A DNA stretch of 64,000 nt from the NCBI RefSeq assembly GCF_011290505.1, contig NZ_JAANPV010000007.1:62001-126000 (forward strand), given 5' to 3'. The notes under the pieces are model-generated. The model made no database searches and was not told the origin of the DNA. It was given only the letters and a program-made list of their open reading frames with translations. How positions within the stretch are numbered: position 1 is the first letter of the stretch; each line of letters begins with the position of its first letter. A program made the position numbers and the translations under genes. Source of the DNA: Paenalcaligenes suwonensis. Lineage in GTDB: Bacteria; Pseudomonadota; Gammaproteobacteria; Burkholderiales; Burkholderiaceae_B. Below are positions 19,828-30,713 of this stretch, in pieces.

Positions 19828-22173
19828 TTAAAACGCGGTACCAATCTGGAACTGGAACGACTGTTTATCATCACCTGGTTTAGAGTTCAGAGCCCTACCA
19901 TAGGACAGTTGCAATGGGCCCATTGGAGACTGCCACGACAAACCAATACCGGCTGAGTATTTCCAACCGCATGGATCTTCTGCTCTATGATCCGTAGGCC
20001 CTTTCATGCATGAACCGTCGGAGTTGTCTACCCTACCCACGTCACCGAAGATAAACCAACGCAATGTACGATCGCGTGACGCACCGGGGAATGGCAGATA
20101 CAACTGTACGTTACCGATAATACGACGTGAACCACCTAGGTAGTCATTAGTCAGACTATCGCGTGGACCCAACGATGCCCCTTCGTAACCACGCACCGAT
20201 CCAATACCACCACCGTACATGGATTTAATAATTGGGAAGGCTTTGCTACCGTAGGACCTACCGTAATCCACAATACCATTAAAGGCCAGTGTAGTAGAAC
20301 GACTTAATGGCAGGAAGTACTGTTGCTGTGCACTTAACAAATAATAACGCAAGTCCAACGTAGAGAAGTCCGCCGATAAACGGGTATAACTACCACGTGT
20401 TGGAGCCAATGCGCTATCACGTGTATCTTTGGACCATCCTAAGTTCAAGATCAGTGCGTTAGTGCCTTTGCCATACTCTTTTACAAAGTCTTGGTAGGCC
20501 TGTGGCATGTATCTTTCATCATAGCGACCAATTTTGTTGTGCTCAAAGTTAGCACCCACAAAAATACGGTCGTATTCGGAAATAGGCACGCCAAAGTTCA
20601 TCCCCAAACCGTAGGCTGTCACTTGGTAATCACCATCACTGTAGCCACGTGTGTCGTACGGTGTAGTACGGCGGTAGTACAGCGATGTGGTTTTACTAAC
20701 ACCGTCTTGTGTCCAGTAAGGGTCCGTGTGCGAAATAATCGCTGAGCGGTTAGTTTTGCTGGTGTTCATCTGCAAAGACAAGCTGTTACCGCTACCAAAA
20801 ATATTATCTTGGCTAATACCCGCAGACAACATCACTTTATCGGTAGAGCCGTAACCCACACCCAGGTTAATCATCCCGGTTGGTTTTTCTTTAACGTTAA
20901 CGTTAACGTCTACTTGGTCAGGAGAGCCTGGTACCGGAGTCGTCGTCACATCAACTTCGTTAAAGTAGCCTAAACGGTCAATACGGTCACGTGATGCACT
21001 GATGCTATCAGAGTCGTACCACGCTGCTTCGCTTTGACGCATTTCACGTCGAATAACTTGGTCACGCGTACGTACGTTACCCCCCACCTGAATACGGCGC
21101 ACATACACACGGCGGCCTGGATCCACGTAGAAGGTTAAATCGGTAGTGTGATTTTCGCGATCCAACACAGGGTGTGGGTTCACGTTAGCAAACGCGTAAC
21201 CCAATGTTCCTAGGTAATCGCTAATGGCTTTCGCCGTTTCGTTGGTTTTTTCGGCCGAGAAGCGTTCGTTCGCTTTCACGGTGACCAGTTTCTGGATGTC
21301 CTCATCCATACCCAATAAGTCACCCGCTAGCTTCACATCATTGATGGTGTAAGGCTCGCCCTCGCTAACCGTTAAGGTCACGAAAATTCCTTCGCGATCA
21401 GGGGAAATGGATACTTGTGGCGGCTCGGAAGTAAATTCCAAGTAACCTTCATCCAAGTAGTAGGAGCGGATACGCTCCATATCACCTTCCAGTTTTTCTC
21501 TGGAGTACTTATCACTGCCGGTATACCACGTCATCATGCCGGGTGTAGTCAGATCCATCAGATCTAACAACGTACCCGTGCTAACAGCTTTATTACCAAC
21601 AATATTAATTTCTTGGATTTTTGCCAGATCGCCTTCAAACACGTCGAAGCTCACGCCTACGCGGTTTCGTGGCAATGGCGTAATAATAGGCGTAATTTCT
21701 ACGCTGTACTTACCTTTGCTCAGATATTGCTGCTTCAGTTCGAACTCAGCACGTTCCAACATGGATTTGTCAAAAATCCTACCTTCACCAAACCCCACTT
21801 GCGCCAAAGACTGTGTAATGCCCTTAGCATCAAACTCGCGCATGCCATTAAAGGTTACTGAGGCAATAGTCGGGCGCTCGGCAACCGTAATCACCAGCAC
21901 GTCGCCGGAGGTATCCACTTTCACATCGCTAAAGAAACCCGACGCATACAAACGCTGAATAGCTTCGCTTGCCTTGGCTTCATCGAACTCTTCGCCCACC
22001 TTGACCGGCAGATAGCCAAACACCGCACCGGGGTCCACCCGTTGAATACCTTCCACCTGAATGTCACGCACGACAAACGGAGTAAAAGCATTTGCCAAAG
22101 CGGGAGCCAGCAGCGAGGCCACCAAAAAAGGCAAAGTACGCAAGGTAAATTTTGGTTTACGGCGTAACGACAT
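19828..22173 (-). CDS. bamA: Outer membrane protein assembly factor BamA
   Basis: 781 residues. It is the core of the BAM complex that folds beta-barrel proteins into the outer membrane. A signal peptide (ending ALANA) is followed by five POTRA domains (about residues 30-430; FVVRDIQVEGIQRVDPG at the first) and a 16-strand Omp85 barrel. The conserved loop-6 motif is GSVRGYEGASLG near residue 660, and the chain ends in aromatic FQIGTAF, the beta-signal. It lies between rseP and skp as in most Gram-negatives. Confidence 0.97.
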   Translation of the reverse strand: MSLRRKPKFTLRTLPFLVASLLAPALANAFTPFVVRDIQVEGIQRVDPGAVFGYLPVKVGEEFDEAKASEAIQRLYASGFFSDVKVDTSGDVLVITVAERPTIASVTFNGMREFDAKGITQSLAQVGFGEGRIFDKSMLERAEFELKQQYLSKGKYSVEITPIITPLPRNRVGVSFDVFEGDLAKIQEINIVGNKAVSTGTLLDLMDLTTPGMMTWYTGSDKYSREKLEGDMERIRSYYLDEGYLEFTSEPPQVSISPDREGIFVTLTVSEGEPYTINDVKLAGDLLGMDEDIQKLVTVKANERFSAEKTNETAKAISDYLGTLGYAFANVNPHPVLDRENHTTDLTFYVDPGRRVYVRRIQVGGNVRTRDQVIRREMRQSEAAWYDSDSISASRDRIDRLGYFNEVDVTTTPVPGSPDQVDVNVNVKEKPTGMINLGVGYGSTDKVMLSAGISQDNIFGSGNSLSLQMNTSKTNRSAIISHTDPYWTQDGVSKTTSLYYRRTTPYDTRGYSDGDYQVTAYGLGMNFGVPISEYDRIFVGANFEHNKIGRYDERYMPQAYQDFVKEYGKGTNALILNLGWSKDTRDSALAPTRGSYTRLSADFSTLDLRYYLLSAQQQYFLPLSRSTTLAFNGIVDYGRSYGSKAFPIIKSMYGGGIGSVRGYEGASLGPRDSLTNDYLGGSRRIIGNVQLYLPFPGASRDRTLRWFIFGDVGRVDNSDGSCMKGPTDHRAEDPCGWKYSAGIGLSWQSPMGPLQLSYGRALNSKPGDDKQSFQFQIGTAF

Positions 22174-22224
22174 CCTGTGAATCCTTGGTTGATCTAATGG
22201 GGTTGAATTTTAAGCTATGGATGG

Positions 22225-23553
22225 CTAACTGAAAAGGCGCGTAAAGTCATTTGTAAACGCCAATACCATAAAGAACGCAAGTATACCCAATCCAATGGCT
22301 CTTCCGCGAGCTTGCCATGCTTCTGACAACGGTCGCCCTTGTAGAGCTTCGATCGCATAATACAGCAAATGCCCACCATCCAGCATAGGTATGGGTAAAA
22401 GATTTAACAATCCTATACTAATACTGATCAAAGCTAGGAAATTCAGGTAAGCAATTACGCCAATACTGGCACTTTGCCCTGCATAATCTGCAATAGAGAC
22501 TGGACCGCTGAGGTTCTTAACTGAAACCTCGCCTATAAGCATGCGGCCTATCATCTTAAGCGACATCCACAAGGTGTCTATAGTACGCGTAAATCCCTGC
22601 TGGATGCTATCTAGCACTCCGTAGCGCACCGTTACCATCGGCAACGCATTGCCAACCTTTATACCTACACGGCCAATCTCTTTGCCAGCGCTTTCCGCCG
22701 CCGCCACTGCCACAGGTATAGTCAGCTGTGTGCCCTCTCGCTCTACCCGCAACACGGCGGTTTGGTTGGCCAGCGGCAAAATCGCTTGCACAAACTGATC
22801 TGCTGTTTGCAAAGACTGGCCATTCACGCTTAGCAACAAGTCATTCACTTGCACTCCAGCCTGCCCGGCCACACTACCTTCCACCAGTTCTTTAACCACC
22901 GGCGTTCCTGGCATGAGCACAAAGCCCGCCTCAGCCAACACATCTGGCTTATCGGGATCCATGTGTACTTTAGGTAATGCAATATCGTATTGAATCGCCA
23001 CACCTGATGGATCGGTAGTAGCCAGCTGTATGTCACGCCCTGATGCTAAAGCATCCATCATGTTCCAACGGAACTGATTCCACGAGGCTACGTCACGACC
23101 ATCTACAGCAGTAACAATGCTGCCCGCAGGAATATGCGCCGAGGCCGCCACGCTGTTTTCGGGGGCTGGCCCTATGATAGGTGCAGGCTCTTGCGTACCC
23201 ACCGCCCCTATCAGCGCGTATAACAGCACCGCCAACACTAAGTTCGCGACTGGCCCAGCCACAGTAATCGCTGAGCGTTGCCATAGCGTTTTAGCGTTAT
23301 AGGCAGATGCCACCTCAGCGGCTGTAGCATTCTCAGGTGGCTCATTACGCATCATGACGTACCCACCTAACGGCAGGGCCGAAAATGCCCACTCACACCC
23401 ACGTTTGTCGGTACGTTTGAATAGCACTTTACCGAAGCCAAACGAAAAACGCTCTACATGCACGCCACACCAGCGCGCCACCGAATAGTGACCCAATTCA
23501 TGAATAGTCACTAACAGGCCAAGGGCAACGATAAAGGCAATAACAGTTAACAC
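22225..23553 (-). CDS. rseP: RIP metalloprotease RseP
   Basis: 442 residues. This inner-membrane site-2 protease cleaves the anti-sigma factor RseA in the sigma-E envelope stress response and clears signal-peptide remnants. The zinc site is HELGH near residue 19 and the third ligand is in LLNLLPIPMLDGGHLLYYAIE near 388. Two PDZ domains lie between the membrane segments (GSIVTAVDGRDV and GVQVNDLLLSVNGQ). It is placed between dxr and bamA as usual. Confidence 0.96.
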   Translation of the reverse strand: MLTVIAFIVALGLLVTIHELGHYSVARWCGVHVERFSFGFGKVLFKRTDKRGCEWAFSALPLGGYVMMRNEPPENATAAEVASAYNAKTLWQRSAITVAGPVANLVLAVLLYALIGAVGTQEPAPIIGPAPENSVAASAHIPAGSIVTAVDGRDVASWNQFRWNMMDALASGRDIQLATTDPSGVAIQYDIALPKVHMDPDKPDVLAEAGFVLMPGTPVVKELVEGSVAGQAGVQVNDLLLSVNGQSLQTADQFVQAILPLANQTAVLRVEREGTQLTIPVAVAAAESAGKEIGRVGIKVGNALPMVTVRYGVLDSIQQGFTRTIDTLWMSLKMIGRMLIGEVSVKNLSGPVSIADYAGQSASIGVIAYLNFLALISISIGLLNLLPIPMLDGGHLLYYAIEALQGRPLSEAWQARGRAIGLGILAFFMVLAFTNDFTRLFS

Positions 23554-23581
23554 TCAGTACTACTCTCGTACGTAAACTTGC

Positions 23582-24787
23582 TTACACTGTCACGGCGCAT
23601 AAACTGCGCGCCTGCTCACGTGCTTGTTGATCCAGATGCAAAACAGCCTCTAGAGAATTCAACACCACGCTGGGTAATGCGGTAATTTTTTCTATGCTTT
23701 CAGCAATCACTTTCACAATATCGGTATACGCGATTTTGCGATTCAGAAAATGCTCTACCGCCACTTCGTTAGCGGCATTCAGCGTAATACACGCTGCTTG
23801 AGAACTGCGCAACGCATCAAAGGCCAGTTTCAAACAGGGAAAACGTTGAAAGTCTGGCTCTTCAAAATCCAAGCGCCCTAAGCTAGTAAGCTCTAGCAAC
23901 CCTACCCCGCTTTGTATGCGCTCTGCACACCCTAAACCATAGGCAATAGGTGTACGCATGTCAGGCTGCCCCAATTGCGCCAGAATGGAACCATCCACAT
24001 ACTCCACCATAGAATGGATCATGCTTTGTGGGTGCACCAACACTTGTATTTGATCAGCAGGCATACCAAAAAGCCAATGCGCCTCGATGACTTCTAAGCC
24101 CTTATTGACCATCGTGGCCGAATCCACCGAGATTTTCTTGCCCATGCTCCAATTAGGATGGGCGCACGCCTGTTCTGGCGTCACAGCAGACAGCAACTCG
24201 GGAGCCCACGTTCTAAAAGGGCCGCCCGAAGCGGTAATCAACAATCTGCGAATGGTGCTATCGGCGGGAGATGGAACATCGCGACGAATTCGTTCCGGCA
24301 AACACTGGTAAATCGCACTGTGTTCACTATCGATGGGGATGAGTTCTGCATTGCCAGCTTTTACGGCATCAATAAACACCTGCCCTGCCGTAATCAACGC
24401 TTCTTTGTTTGCCAACAGAATACGCTTACCTGCTGACGCTGCCGCCAAGGCAGGCTCTAGACATGCCGCCCCTACAATCGCCGCCATCACGGTCGTGACT
24501 TCAGTATCCGCTGCCGTTTGTGCCAGCGCATGGCTACCCACACGCACCTCAGGCTTAGCAACGCCTTGCCCCAAATACGTCAAAAACTCTGTAGCCGCTT
24601 GCTCTGTTGGTACCACAACCACTGTGGGTTGATGCACACGCACCTGCTCAGCCAACTGCTGCATGCTGCGATGCGCCGTTAGCGCATACACATTCATTTT
24701 CTCAGGATGCCTAGCAATCACATCCAGTGTGCTACAACCTATAGAGCCTGTTGAGCCCAGCACACAAACACGTTGAAATTCCATCAT
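23582..24787 (-). CDS. dxr: 1-deoxy-D-xylulose-5-phosphate reductoisomerase
   Basis: 401 residues. It makes 2-C-methyl-erythritol 4-phosphate from DXP with NADPH, the committed step of the MEP isoprenoid route. The NADPH motif is [14 protein letters not shown] near residue 11. Metal and substrate segments are [26 protein letters not shown] near 152, and ITASGGPFR near 190. The ATG overlaps the cdsA stop by one base (TAATG). A second Met at 24784 is an equally good start. Confidence 0.96.
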   Translation of the reverse strand: MMEFQRVCVLGSTGSIGCSTLDVIARHPEKMNVYALTAHRSMQQLAEQVRVHQPTVVVVPTEQAATEFLTYLGQGVAKPEVRVGSHALAQTAADTEVTTVMAAIVGAACLEPALAAASAGKRILLANKEALITAGQVFIDAVKAGNAELIPIDSEHSAIYQCLPERIRRDVPSPADSTIRRLLITASGGPFRTWAPELLSAVTPEQACAHPNWSMGKKISVDSATMVNKGLEVIEAHWLFGMPADQIQVLVHPQSMIHSMVEYVDGSILAQLGQPDMRTPIAYGLGCAERIQSGVGLLELTSLGRLDFEEPDFQRFPCLKLAFDALRSSQAACITLNAANEVAVEHFLNRKIAYTDIVKVIAESIEKITALPSVVLNSLEAVLHLDQQAREQARSLCAVTV

Positions 24788-25668
24788 TAATGCACCAACT
24801 TCGCCACTTCCAAAAATGGCCCACCTAGCAACAAAGCTACCGGCGCCACTGGAATCAACGCATCAATACGATCAAACACACCACCATGACCTGGCAACAG
24901 ATTACTGGAGTCTTTTACTCCTGCACGTCGTTTTAAGAGTGACTCAAACAAATCACCCATCACAGACAATGCCGCCAGCCCTGCCGCAATAATCACCACC
25001 AAAGGCCAAGACCAACGCACAGTGAGCGCGTGTGCATAGCTACCCTCAAATTGAGCGGTCAGCACGATGTAGAGCACCACACCTACAACCCCGCCCACAA
25101 AACCTGCCCAGGTTTTACCGGGGCTGATACGTGCAGCCAGTTTTGCTTTACCAAAGGCACGGCCACAAAAATACGCCGCAATATCCGCCACCCACACAAT
25201 AGCCATCATGGATAACAAATACCATGCGTTACGGTACTGCAGCATTTCGTTTAATGATGCCCATGCCACCAACACCGCCACGACGCCAAACACACTTAGC
25301 GCAGGCTTCGCCGAGGGGTGATCCACTTGAGCAAAGCCCAGCATCAAACTTACCCCTAGCACCCAATACAGCACCACCAACGGCAGTAAAATCATGAAAA
25401 ACTGCGCACGTATAGCGTCAGCCCAAGGCTGCAGCTCAGCAGGCTGCCAGCCCACCAATAGCGCTAACATCGCAAGAAAAGACAGAAAGCCCACGCCTGG
25501 CGCTAACCAGCTAGCGTTTTCGGGCCAAGATAGGCGCAACCACTCCCATACCGCTGCTGCGGCAATAATGGTCAACAGCAAGGCTAATGGCCATTTGGAA
25601 GGTAAGATCATGGCCACCAACAGTACAGCAATCAGCACGACAGCTGTTATCACCCGCTGCTTCAACAT
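24787..25668 (-). CDS. cdsA: Phosphatidate cytidylyltransferase
   Basis: 293 residues. It makes CDP-diacylglycerol from CTP and phosphatidate, feeding all phospholipid synthesis. It has about eight membrane helices, and the CDS signature near the end is complete: [37 protein letters not shown] (positions about 235-270, with Asp, Ser, Lys, Pro and the final two Asp). It sits between uppS and dxr in the standard operon. Confidence 0.96.
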   Translation of the reverse strand: MLKQRVITAVVLIAVLLVAMILPSKWPLALLLTIIAAAAVWEWLRLSWPENASWLAPGVGFLSFLAMLALLVGWQPAELQPWADAIRAQFFMILLPLVVLYWVLGVSLMLGFAQVDHPSAKPALSVFGVVAVLVAWASLNEMLQYRNAWYLLSMMAIVWVADIAAYFCGRAFGKAKLAARISPGKTWAGFVGGVVGVVLYIVLTAQFEGSYAHALTVRWSWPLVVIIAAGLAALSVMGDLFESLLKRRAGVKDSSNLLPGHGGVFDRIDALIPVAPVALLLGGPFLEVAKLVH

Positions 25669-25689
25669 AATCTCAACACCTTTTAAAGA

Positions 25690-26445
25690 TTAACGCCCCG
25701 CCAGCTGGGCACTAGTGCGACCGAAGCGACGCTCTCTACCGGCATACCATTCAAAGGCATGGGTTAACGCATCGGCATCAAAATCTGGCCAATAACTATC
25801 TGTAAAGTACAGCTCGGTATAAGCCAACTGCCAGATTAGAAAGTTTGAAATACGTTGCTCACCACCTGTGCGGACAAATAAATCCGGCTCGGGAGCAAAC
25901 GCCATAGATAGATAAGGAGTCAGCATATCCTCATCCAGTTGCTCTGGCGCGGATGCCAGCTCTGGATGCTCTGCCAAAAGACGGCGAGTCGCTTGAAGAA
26001 TATCCCAACGGCCACCATAGTTGGCAGCGATAGTAAGATGCAAGGCGGTATTGTGCTGTGTGCTTTCTTCAGCTTGACGTATGAGCTCTTGCAAACGTGG
26101 CTCGAAGGCGGATAAGTCACCTATCACCCGTAGACGCACACCTTGACGACTCAGTTTGCCCACCTCTTTTTCTAACGTTTGCACAAAAAGACGCATCAAT
26201 AGCGATACTTCTTCTTGTGGCCTACGCCAGTTTTCTGAGCTAAACGCAAACAGTGTCAGGTATTGCACACCCGCTTTGCCACAGGCTTCAACCGCACGGC
26301 GCACGGCTTGCATACCGCGTATATGCCCTGCTGTGCGGGGAAGCATGCGACGGGTGGCCCATCTACCGTTACCGTCCATAATAATCGCCAGATGGCGTGG
26401 AACAGCACTGTAGTCCGGTATGGATTGTGTAGAACTCTTAGACAT
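25690..26445 (-). CDS. uppS: Isoprenyl transferase (undecaprenyl diphosphate synthase)
   Basis: 251 residues from ATG 26445; the frame also allows 26454, three residues longer. It builds the C55 isoprenoid carrier for cell-wall and O-antigen synthesis. The cis-prenyltransferase active site is [16 protein letters not shown] near residue 22. Further motifs are [11 protein letters not shown] near 75 and the C-terminal [26 protein letters not shown]. It lies 22 bp after the frr stop. Confidence 0.96.
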   Translation of the reverse strand: MSKSSTQSIPDYSAVPRHLAIIMDGNGRWATRRMLPRTAGHIRGMQAVRRAVEACGKAGVQYLTLFAFSSENWRRPQEEVSLLMRLFVQTLEKEVGKLSRQGVRLRVIGDLSAFEPRLQELIRQAEESTQHNTALHLTIAANYGGRWDILQATRRLLAEHPELASAPEQLDEDMLTPYLSMAFAPEPDLFVRTGGEQRISNFLIWQLAYTELYFTDSYWPDFDADALTHAFEWYAGRERRFGRTSAQLAGR

Positions 26446-26467
26446 GGGCCACACCTGTATAACGGCG

Positions 26468-27028
26468 TTAAACCGTCATGACTTCTTGTTCTTTTGCTGC
26501 GATCAGTTTGTCGATTTCAGCAATGAACTTATCCGTCAATTTTTGAATTTCATCTTGGAAACGACGATCATCGTCTTCAGAGATTTCTTTATCTTTCAGA
26601 AGACGCTTTGCCGTATCGTTCGCTTCACGACGCAAATTACGTACAGCCACTTTGGAGTCTTCACCATCGGCACGTACGATTTTTGTCAGGTCACGACGAC
26701 GCTCTTCTGTCAGTGCTGGCAGTGGTACACGAATGGTTTCACCCAACAAAATTGGATTCAAACCCAAATCGGATTCGCGTATGGCTTTATCCACGGCGGG
26801 TGCCATGTGTTTTTCCCATACTTGCAAGTTCAGCGTACGTGCATCCGCAACGCTAACGTTAGCAACCTGACCTACGGGCACATCCGAACCGTAGTACTCA
26901 ACCATCACATGATCCAACAAACCGGCGTGTGCACGACCTGTACGGATTTTACCTAAACTAACTTGCAGCGCTTCCAAAGAGCGCTTCATGCGGCTCTCGG
27001 CTGAACTACGAATTTCAGACAAACTCAT
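26468..27028 (-). CDS. frr: Ribosome recycling factor
   Basis: 186 residues, the standard length. With EF-G it splits the ribosome after termination. The tRNA-shaped two-domain protein is recognised from [26 protein letters not shown] and the segment [39 protein letters not shown]. It lies 15 bp after the pyrH stop. Confidence 0.97.
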   Translation of the reverse strand: MSLSEIRSSAESRMKRSLEALQVSLGKIRTGRAHAGLLDHVMVEYYGSDVPVGQVANVSVADARTLNLQVWEKHMAPAVDKAIRESDLGLNPILLGETIRVPLPALTEERRRDLTKIVRADGEDSKVAVRNLRREANDTAKRLLKDKEISEDDDRRFQDEIQKLTDKFIAEIDKLIAAKEQEVMTV

Positions 27029-27043
27029 TGTTGAATTCCTGTA

Positions 27044-27760
27044 TCAAACGTGTACCAAAGTACCCTCGTCTTCACCACATACTGCGCGGGTCAGCGCGCC
27101 AAGTTTGTTGATGGAGAACACTTTGATAGGAAGTTTTCGATCACGGCACAACGCAAAAGCTGTAGCATCCATGACTTCAAGACGACGAACAATAGCTTCA
27201 TCAAAGCTAATGCGGGCATAACGTGTAGCACCTGGGTCTTTGTTTGGGTCTGCGCTGTAAATACCATCTACTTTGGTTGCTTTCAGCACGATCTCCGCAC
27301 CCACTTCTGCACCACGCAACGCTGCGGCAGTGTCCGTTGTAAAAAACGGGTTACCTGTACCAGCAGCAAACACCACTACCTTGCCTTCTTCGAGGTAACG
27401 CAAGGCTTTGGGACGGATATAAGGCTCTACTACCTGCTCGATATTTAACGCAGATTGTACGCGTGCATCCAGGCCTCGGTTTTTCAATGCATCTTGCAGT
27501 GCAAGCGCATTCATCACGGTGGCCATCATTCCCATGTAATCGGCAGTGGCACGGTCCATACCTTGCGCACCTGCAGCAATACCTCGGAAGATATTACCGC
27601 CACCAATTACGATACCAACCTGAACACCCATCGCAACGACTTCGGAGATTTCCTCTGTCATGCGCATGATTGTGGCGCGGTTAATGCCAAAGGCATCTTC
27701 CCCCATTAGCGCTTCACCAGATAATTTAAGCAGAATACGTTTATAGAGAGGGGTATTCAT
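27044..27760 (-). CDS. pyrH: UMP kinase (uridylate kinase)
   Basis: 238 residues from ATG 27760; the frame extends to 27778 with six extra residues. It phosphorylates UMP to UDP. The amino-acid-kinase fold is seen in [34 protein letters not shown] near residue 57, [21 protein letters not shown] near 130, and the UMP site around [18 protein letters not shown]. It follows tsf after two hairpin terminators, so it probably also has its own promoter. Confidence 0.96.
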   Translation of the reverse strand: MNTPLYKRILLKLSGEALMGEDAFGINRATIMRMTEEISEVVAMGVQVGIVIGGGNIFRGIAAGAQGMDRATADYMGMMATVMNALALQDALKNRGLDARVQSALNIEQVVEPYIRPKALRYLEEGKVVVFAAGTGNPFFTTDTAAALRGAEVGAEIVLKATKVDGIYSADPNKDPGATRYARISFDEAIVRRLEVMDATAFALCRDRKLPIKVFSINKLGALTRAVCGEDEGTLVHV

Positions 27761-27813
27761 GGCAGGGCTTCCAGACATAGGTACTGACGAAATTTAATGC
27801 AGTAAAACACAAT

Positions 27814-27840
27814 GGCAGACGCCAGTCTATGGCGTCTGCC
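27814..27840 (-). terminator. Second hairpin between tsf and pyrH
   Basis: A perfect 10-bp stem (27814-27823 with 27831-27840) with a 7-base loop. On the minus strand it is followed by a short U-rich tract (ATTGTGTTTT). It lies just beyond the stronger terminator at 27842-27880. Confidence 0.6.
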
Positions 27841-27841
27841 G

Positions 27842-27880
27842 AAAAAAACGAAACAGAATTAAAATCTGTCACTGTTTCGT
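27842..27880 (-). terminator. Rho-independent terminator after tsf
   Basis: A 9-bp stem (27848-27856 with 27872-27880) starts 2 bp after the tsf stop and is followed by seven U on the minus strand. It should end much of the rpsB-tsf transcript before pyrH. Confidence 0.8.
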
Positions 27881-27881
27881 A

Positions 27882-28757
27882 TTAGTTGCCAGCTTGAGCA
27901 GCAGCAACTTCAGCAGCGAAGTCTTCAGTGCGACGTTCGATACCTTCACCTACTACAAACAAAGCGTAGCCGTTGATTTGAGCGCCCTGCTCTTTCAACA
28001 TTTGCTCAACTGTCAGCTTGTCGTTTTTAACGAAAGGCTGGGACAAAAGAGTCACTTCTTTCAAGAATTTGGCAACAGAACCTTCCACCATTTTCTTAAC
28101 GATTTCTTCTGGCTTGCCGGATTCAGCAGCTTTTTGAGTCGCAACAGAACGCTCTGTTTCGATATCAGCAGCGTCAACACCGGATGCATCCAATGCTTTA
28201 GGACGTGTAGCAGCGATGTGCATAGCCAAGTCTTTACCAACTTCGTCGTCACCGGCGAACTCAACCAGAGTAGCGATACGGCCACCGTGCACGTACTGAG
28301 CCAGTTTGTTAGCTGTCTCGAAACGTTTGAAGCGACGGATAGTCATGTTTTCGCCAATACGGCCGATCAATTCAGCGCGCACGCTTTCAACTGTACCGCC
28401 ATTCAGAGGCAATGCAGCCAACGCTTCTACGTCTGCTGGGTTGTTTTCTGCAACCAGTTTAGCTACTTCGTTCACGAAGTTGATGAAATCATCGTTTTTG
28501 GCAACAAAGTCGGTTTCGCAGTTCACTTCAACTACGGCACCTTTTTTAGCGTCTTCAGCAATGAATACAGTTACCAAGCCTTCGGCTGTTACACGCGATG
28601 CGGCTTTGCTTGCTTTGCTGCCCAGTTTCACACGTAGCAGCTCTTCAGCTTTGGCCATATCGCCATCAGTTTCAACCAGCGCTTTTTTGCACTCCATCAT
28701 TGGCGCGTCAGTTTTTTCGCGCAGTTCTTTAACCATCGATGCTGAGATTTGAGCCAC
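27882..28757 (-). CDS. tsf: Translation elongation factor Ts
   Basis: 291 residues starting at GTG 28757. The start is chosen because the family begins with (M)[26 protein letters not shown] and because TTGGAG lies 6 bases upstream; the open frame to 28781 adds eight unrelated residues. EF-Ts releases GDP from EF-Tu. The UBA-like N-terminal domain, the [18 protein letters not shown] core segment, and the dimerisation region are complete. It follows rpsB. Confidence 0.96.
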   Translation of the reverse strand: MAQISASMVKELREKTDAPMMECKKALVETDGDMAKAEELLRVKLGSKASKAASRVTAEGLVTVFIAEDAKKGAVVEVNCETDFVAKNDDFINFVNEVAKLVAENNPADVEALAALPLNGGTVESVRAELIGRIGENMTIRRFKRFETANKLAQYVHGGRIATLVEFAGDDEVGKDLAMHIAATRPKALDASGVDAADIETERSVATQKAAESGKPEEIVKKMVEGSVAKFLKEVTLLSQPFVKNDKLTVEQMLKEQGAQINGYALFVVGEGIERRTEDFAAEVAAAQAGN

Positions 28758-28782
28758 GATATTCTCCAATTCGGTAAACACG

Positions 28783-28802
28783 GGCCCTGGCGAACCAGGG
28801 CC
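28783..28802 (-). terminator. Stem-loop between rpsB and tsf
   Basis: A perfect 8-bp GC-rich stem with a 4-base loop (TTCG on the minus strand) lies 81 bases after the rpsB stop and 26 bases before the tsf GTG. There is no strong U-run, so it is more likely a partial attenuator or mRNA processing/stability element than a full stop. Confidence 0.5.
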
Positions 28803-28883
28803 GAGAAATTCTAAGCGGCGACTATTCAGGGATCATGGCACGAACAGTCGCCACCTGCACAAGGCAGGGTTTAAGAGAAGAGA

Positions 28884-29654
28884 TTACTCTTCGCTGTCGG
28901 TTTCTTCGACAACTTCAACTTCTTCCACTTCAACGAATTCTTCGTTTTCGCGGATGCCTTCAACCAAACCGCTCAGAGCTTGGTTACGGCCTTCCAGAAC
29001 GGCATCAGCCATGCCACGTGCGTACAACGCAATAGCTTTAGCCGAGTCATCGTTACCTGGGATAACTTTAGTCAAACCATCTGGGGAGTGGTTAGTATCA
29101 ACAACTGCTACTACTGGAATGCCCAATGTACGAGCCTCAGCAACAGCAATTTTGTGGTAACCAACGTCGATCACGAACAGTGCGTCTGGCAGCTTGTTCA
29201 TGTCTTTGATACCGCCGATGGATTTGTGCAGTTTTTCCAGCTCACGCTCAAACAGCAGACCTTCTTTCTTAGTCATGCGCTCCAGTGCACCTTCGGCCAC
29301 TTGAGCTTCCATGTCTTTCAGACGTTTGATAGAAGTTTTAACTGTTTTGAAGTTGGTCATCATACCGCCCAGCCAACGGCTGTCTACGTATGGCATACCG
29401 CAACGTTCGGCTTCAGCAGCTACCAATTCACGCGCAGCGCGTTTAGTACCTACGAACAAAACATTACCACCACGAGCCACTAGCTGAGTGATGAACTTTT
29501 GAGAGTCGATGAAGTTGACAACCGTTTTTTCCAGGTTGATGATGTGGATACGGTTACGTTGACCAAAAATGTACTGAGCCATTTTTGGGTTCCAGAAACG
29601 GGTTTGGTGGCCGAAGTGTACGCCGGCTTCCAACATTTCACGCATTAAAGACAT
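28884..29654 (-). CDS. rpsB: 30S ribosomal protein S2
   Basis: 256 residues from ATG 29654 ([25 protein letters not shown]), the family start; the open frame to 29687 adds 11 residues of leader. S2 binds late to the 30S subunit. The two S2 signatures are present ([16 protein letters not shown] and [19 protein letters not shown]). The acidic C-terminal end is usual in Betaproteobacteria. Confidence 0.97.
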   Translation of the reverse strand: MSLMREMLEAGVHFGHQTRFWNPKMAQYIFGQRNRIHIINLEKTVVNFIDSQKFITQLVARGGNVLFVGTKRAARELVAAEAERCGMPYVDSRWLGGMMTNFKTVKTSIKRLKDMEAQVAEGALERMTKKEGLLFERELEKLHKSIGGIKDMNKLPDALFVIDVGYHKIAVAEARTLGIPVVAVVDTNHSPDGLTKVIPGNDDSAKAIALYARGMADAVLEGRNQALSGLVEGIRENEEFVEVEEVEVVEETDSEE

Positions 29655-29893
29655 GCTGTTCTCACAAGGGTTAGGTCTTGTACCCATTCAGTATCCGGTA
29701 GGGATCTTGCACTAAAAACTAGGCAATCTTCCAGACACCCCGAGACAAATGGGCACGCGATTTACATAAATAAAAGTCTTACCCATGCCGCCGCAAGACT
29801 CTCTCAAAAGCTATACAATGAAGTAAAGACTAGTGGCGAAATACGGGTAAGTCCGTAATTTTACTATTTTTAAACGCTTTAATTCAAGTCATC
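29655..29893. other. Intergenic region between divergent rpsB and map
   Basis: 239 bp without a credible gene. It must contain the rpsB promoter and leader (minus strand) and the map promoter (plus strand). S2 is known to regulate its own rpsB-tsf mRNA through the leader in other bacteria. I see no leader fold clear enough to name. AT-rich stretches lie near 29870-29890, just before map. Confidence 0.5.
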
Positions 29894-30706
29894 ATGAGTA
29901 TTATTGTTTCCGATCCCGCTGATTTAGATAAAATGCGCGCTGCCTGCCAGGCTGCTGCAGCCACCCTGGACTTCCTAGGTACGCATGTACGTGCTGGCAT
30001 TACTACGGCTGAATTGGACGAGCTCTGCAAAGACTTCATCACCAACACATTGCATGTAGAGTCTGCCACTGTAGGCTACGCCCCTCCTGGCTATCCGCCA
30101 TTTCCGGGCGCTATTTGCACCTCCGTTAATCACGTTATTTGCCATGGTATTCCTGGCGACAAAGCATTGAAAAACGGCGACATCCTGAACATCGACGTCA
30201 CCGTAATCAAAGACGGTTGGTTTGGTGACACAAGTCGTATGTATTTTGTGGGCGAGCCGTCTATTTTGGCTAAACGTTTGGTAGAAACCACCTACGAATG
30301 TATGTGGCTAGGCATTGATATGGTCAAGCCTGGCGCACGTTTGGGCGATATCGGCCACGTGATTCAACAACACGCCGAATCCAAAAACTACTCCGTCGTA
30401 CGTGAATATTGCGGTCACGGTATTGGTCAAAAGTTCCACCAAGACCCACAAGTGTTGCATTACGGCAAACCCGGCACCGGTGTAGAGCTAAAACCCGGCA
30501 TGATTTTCACGATTGAGCCCATGATCAACGCTGGCCGTCGTGATATTCGTACCTTGCCAGACCAATGGACTGTCGTGACTCGCGACCGTAGTTTGTCTGC
30601 ACAATGGGAGCACAGCATTCTGGTTACCGAAACAGGCTACGAAGTGCTTACCATCTCTCCGGATATGCCTGCACCACCTGCGTTTGTAAAAGGCTATAAG
30701 GCCTAG
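29894..30706 (+). CDS. map: Methionine aminopeptidase, type I
   Basis: 270 residues. It removes the initiator methionine. The five metal ligands of the pita-bread fold are visible: Asp in ILNIDVTVIKDGWFGDTSRMY (two, near residues 99 and 110), His in YCGHGIGQKFHQDP near 173, Glu in MIFTIEPMINAG near 206, and Glu in SILVTETGYEVL near 237. It is divergent from rpsB, a common arrangement, and 7 bp upstream of glnD. Confidence 0.96.
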   Translation: MSIIVSDPADLDKMRAACQAAAATLDFLGTHVRAGITTAELDELCKDFITNTLHVESATVGYAPPGYPPFPGAICTSVNHVICHGIPGDKALKNGDILNIDVTVIKDGWFGDTSRMYFVGEPSILAKRLVETTYECMWLGIDMVKPGARLGDIGHVIQQHAESKNYSVVREYCGHGIGQKFHQDPQVLHYGKPGTGVELKPGMIFTIEPMINAGRRDIRTLPDQWTVVTRDRSLSAQWEHSILVTETGYEVLTISPDMPAPPAFVKGYKA

Positions 30707-30713
30707 CCCCAAC

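Noticed and set aside
26420-26956. 178-codon plus-strand frame over frr
   Set aside because: Antisense to frr with no family match and biased composition; a shadow.
27894-28637. Open frame of 247 codons antisense to tsf
   Set aside because: Lies wholly inside a highly conserved gene on the other strand; its Phe/Cys/His-rich product looks like a shadow of tsf codon bias.
29839-29877. Possible terminator before map (ACGG/CCGT stem and T-rich tract)
   Set aside because: The stem is only 4-5 bp and lies just upstream of a gene start, so it is more likely chance or promoter sequence.
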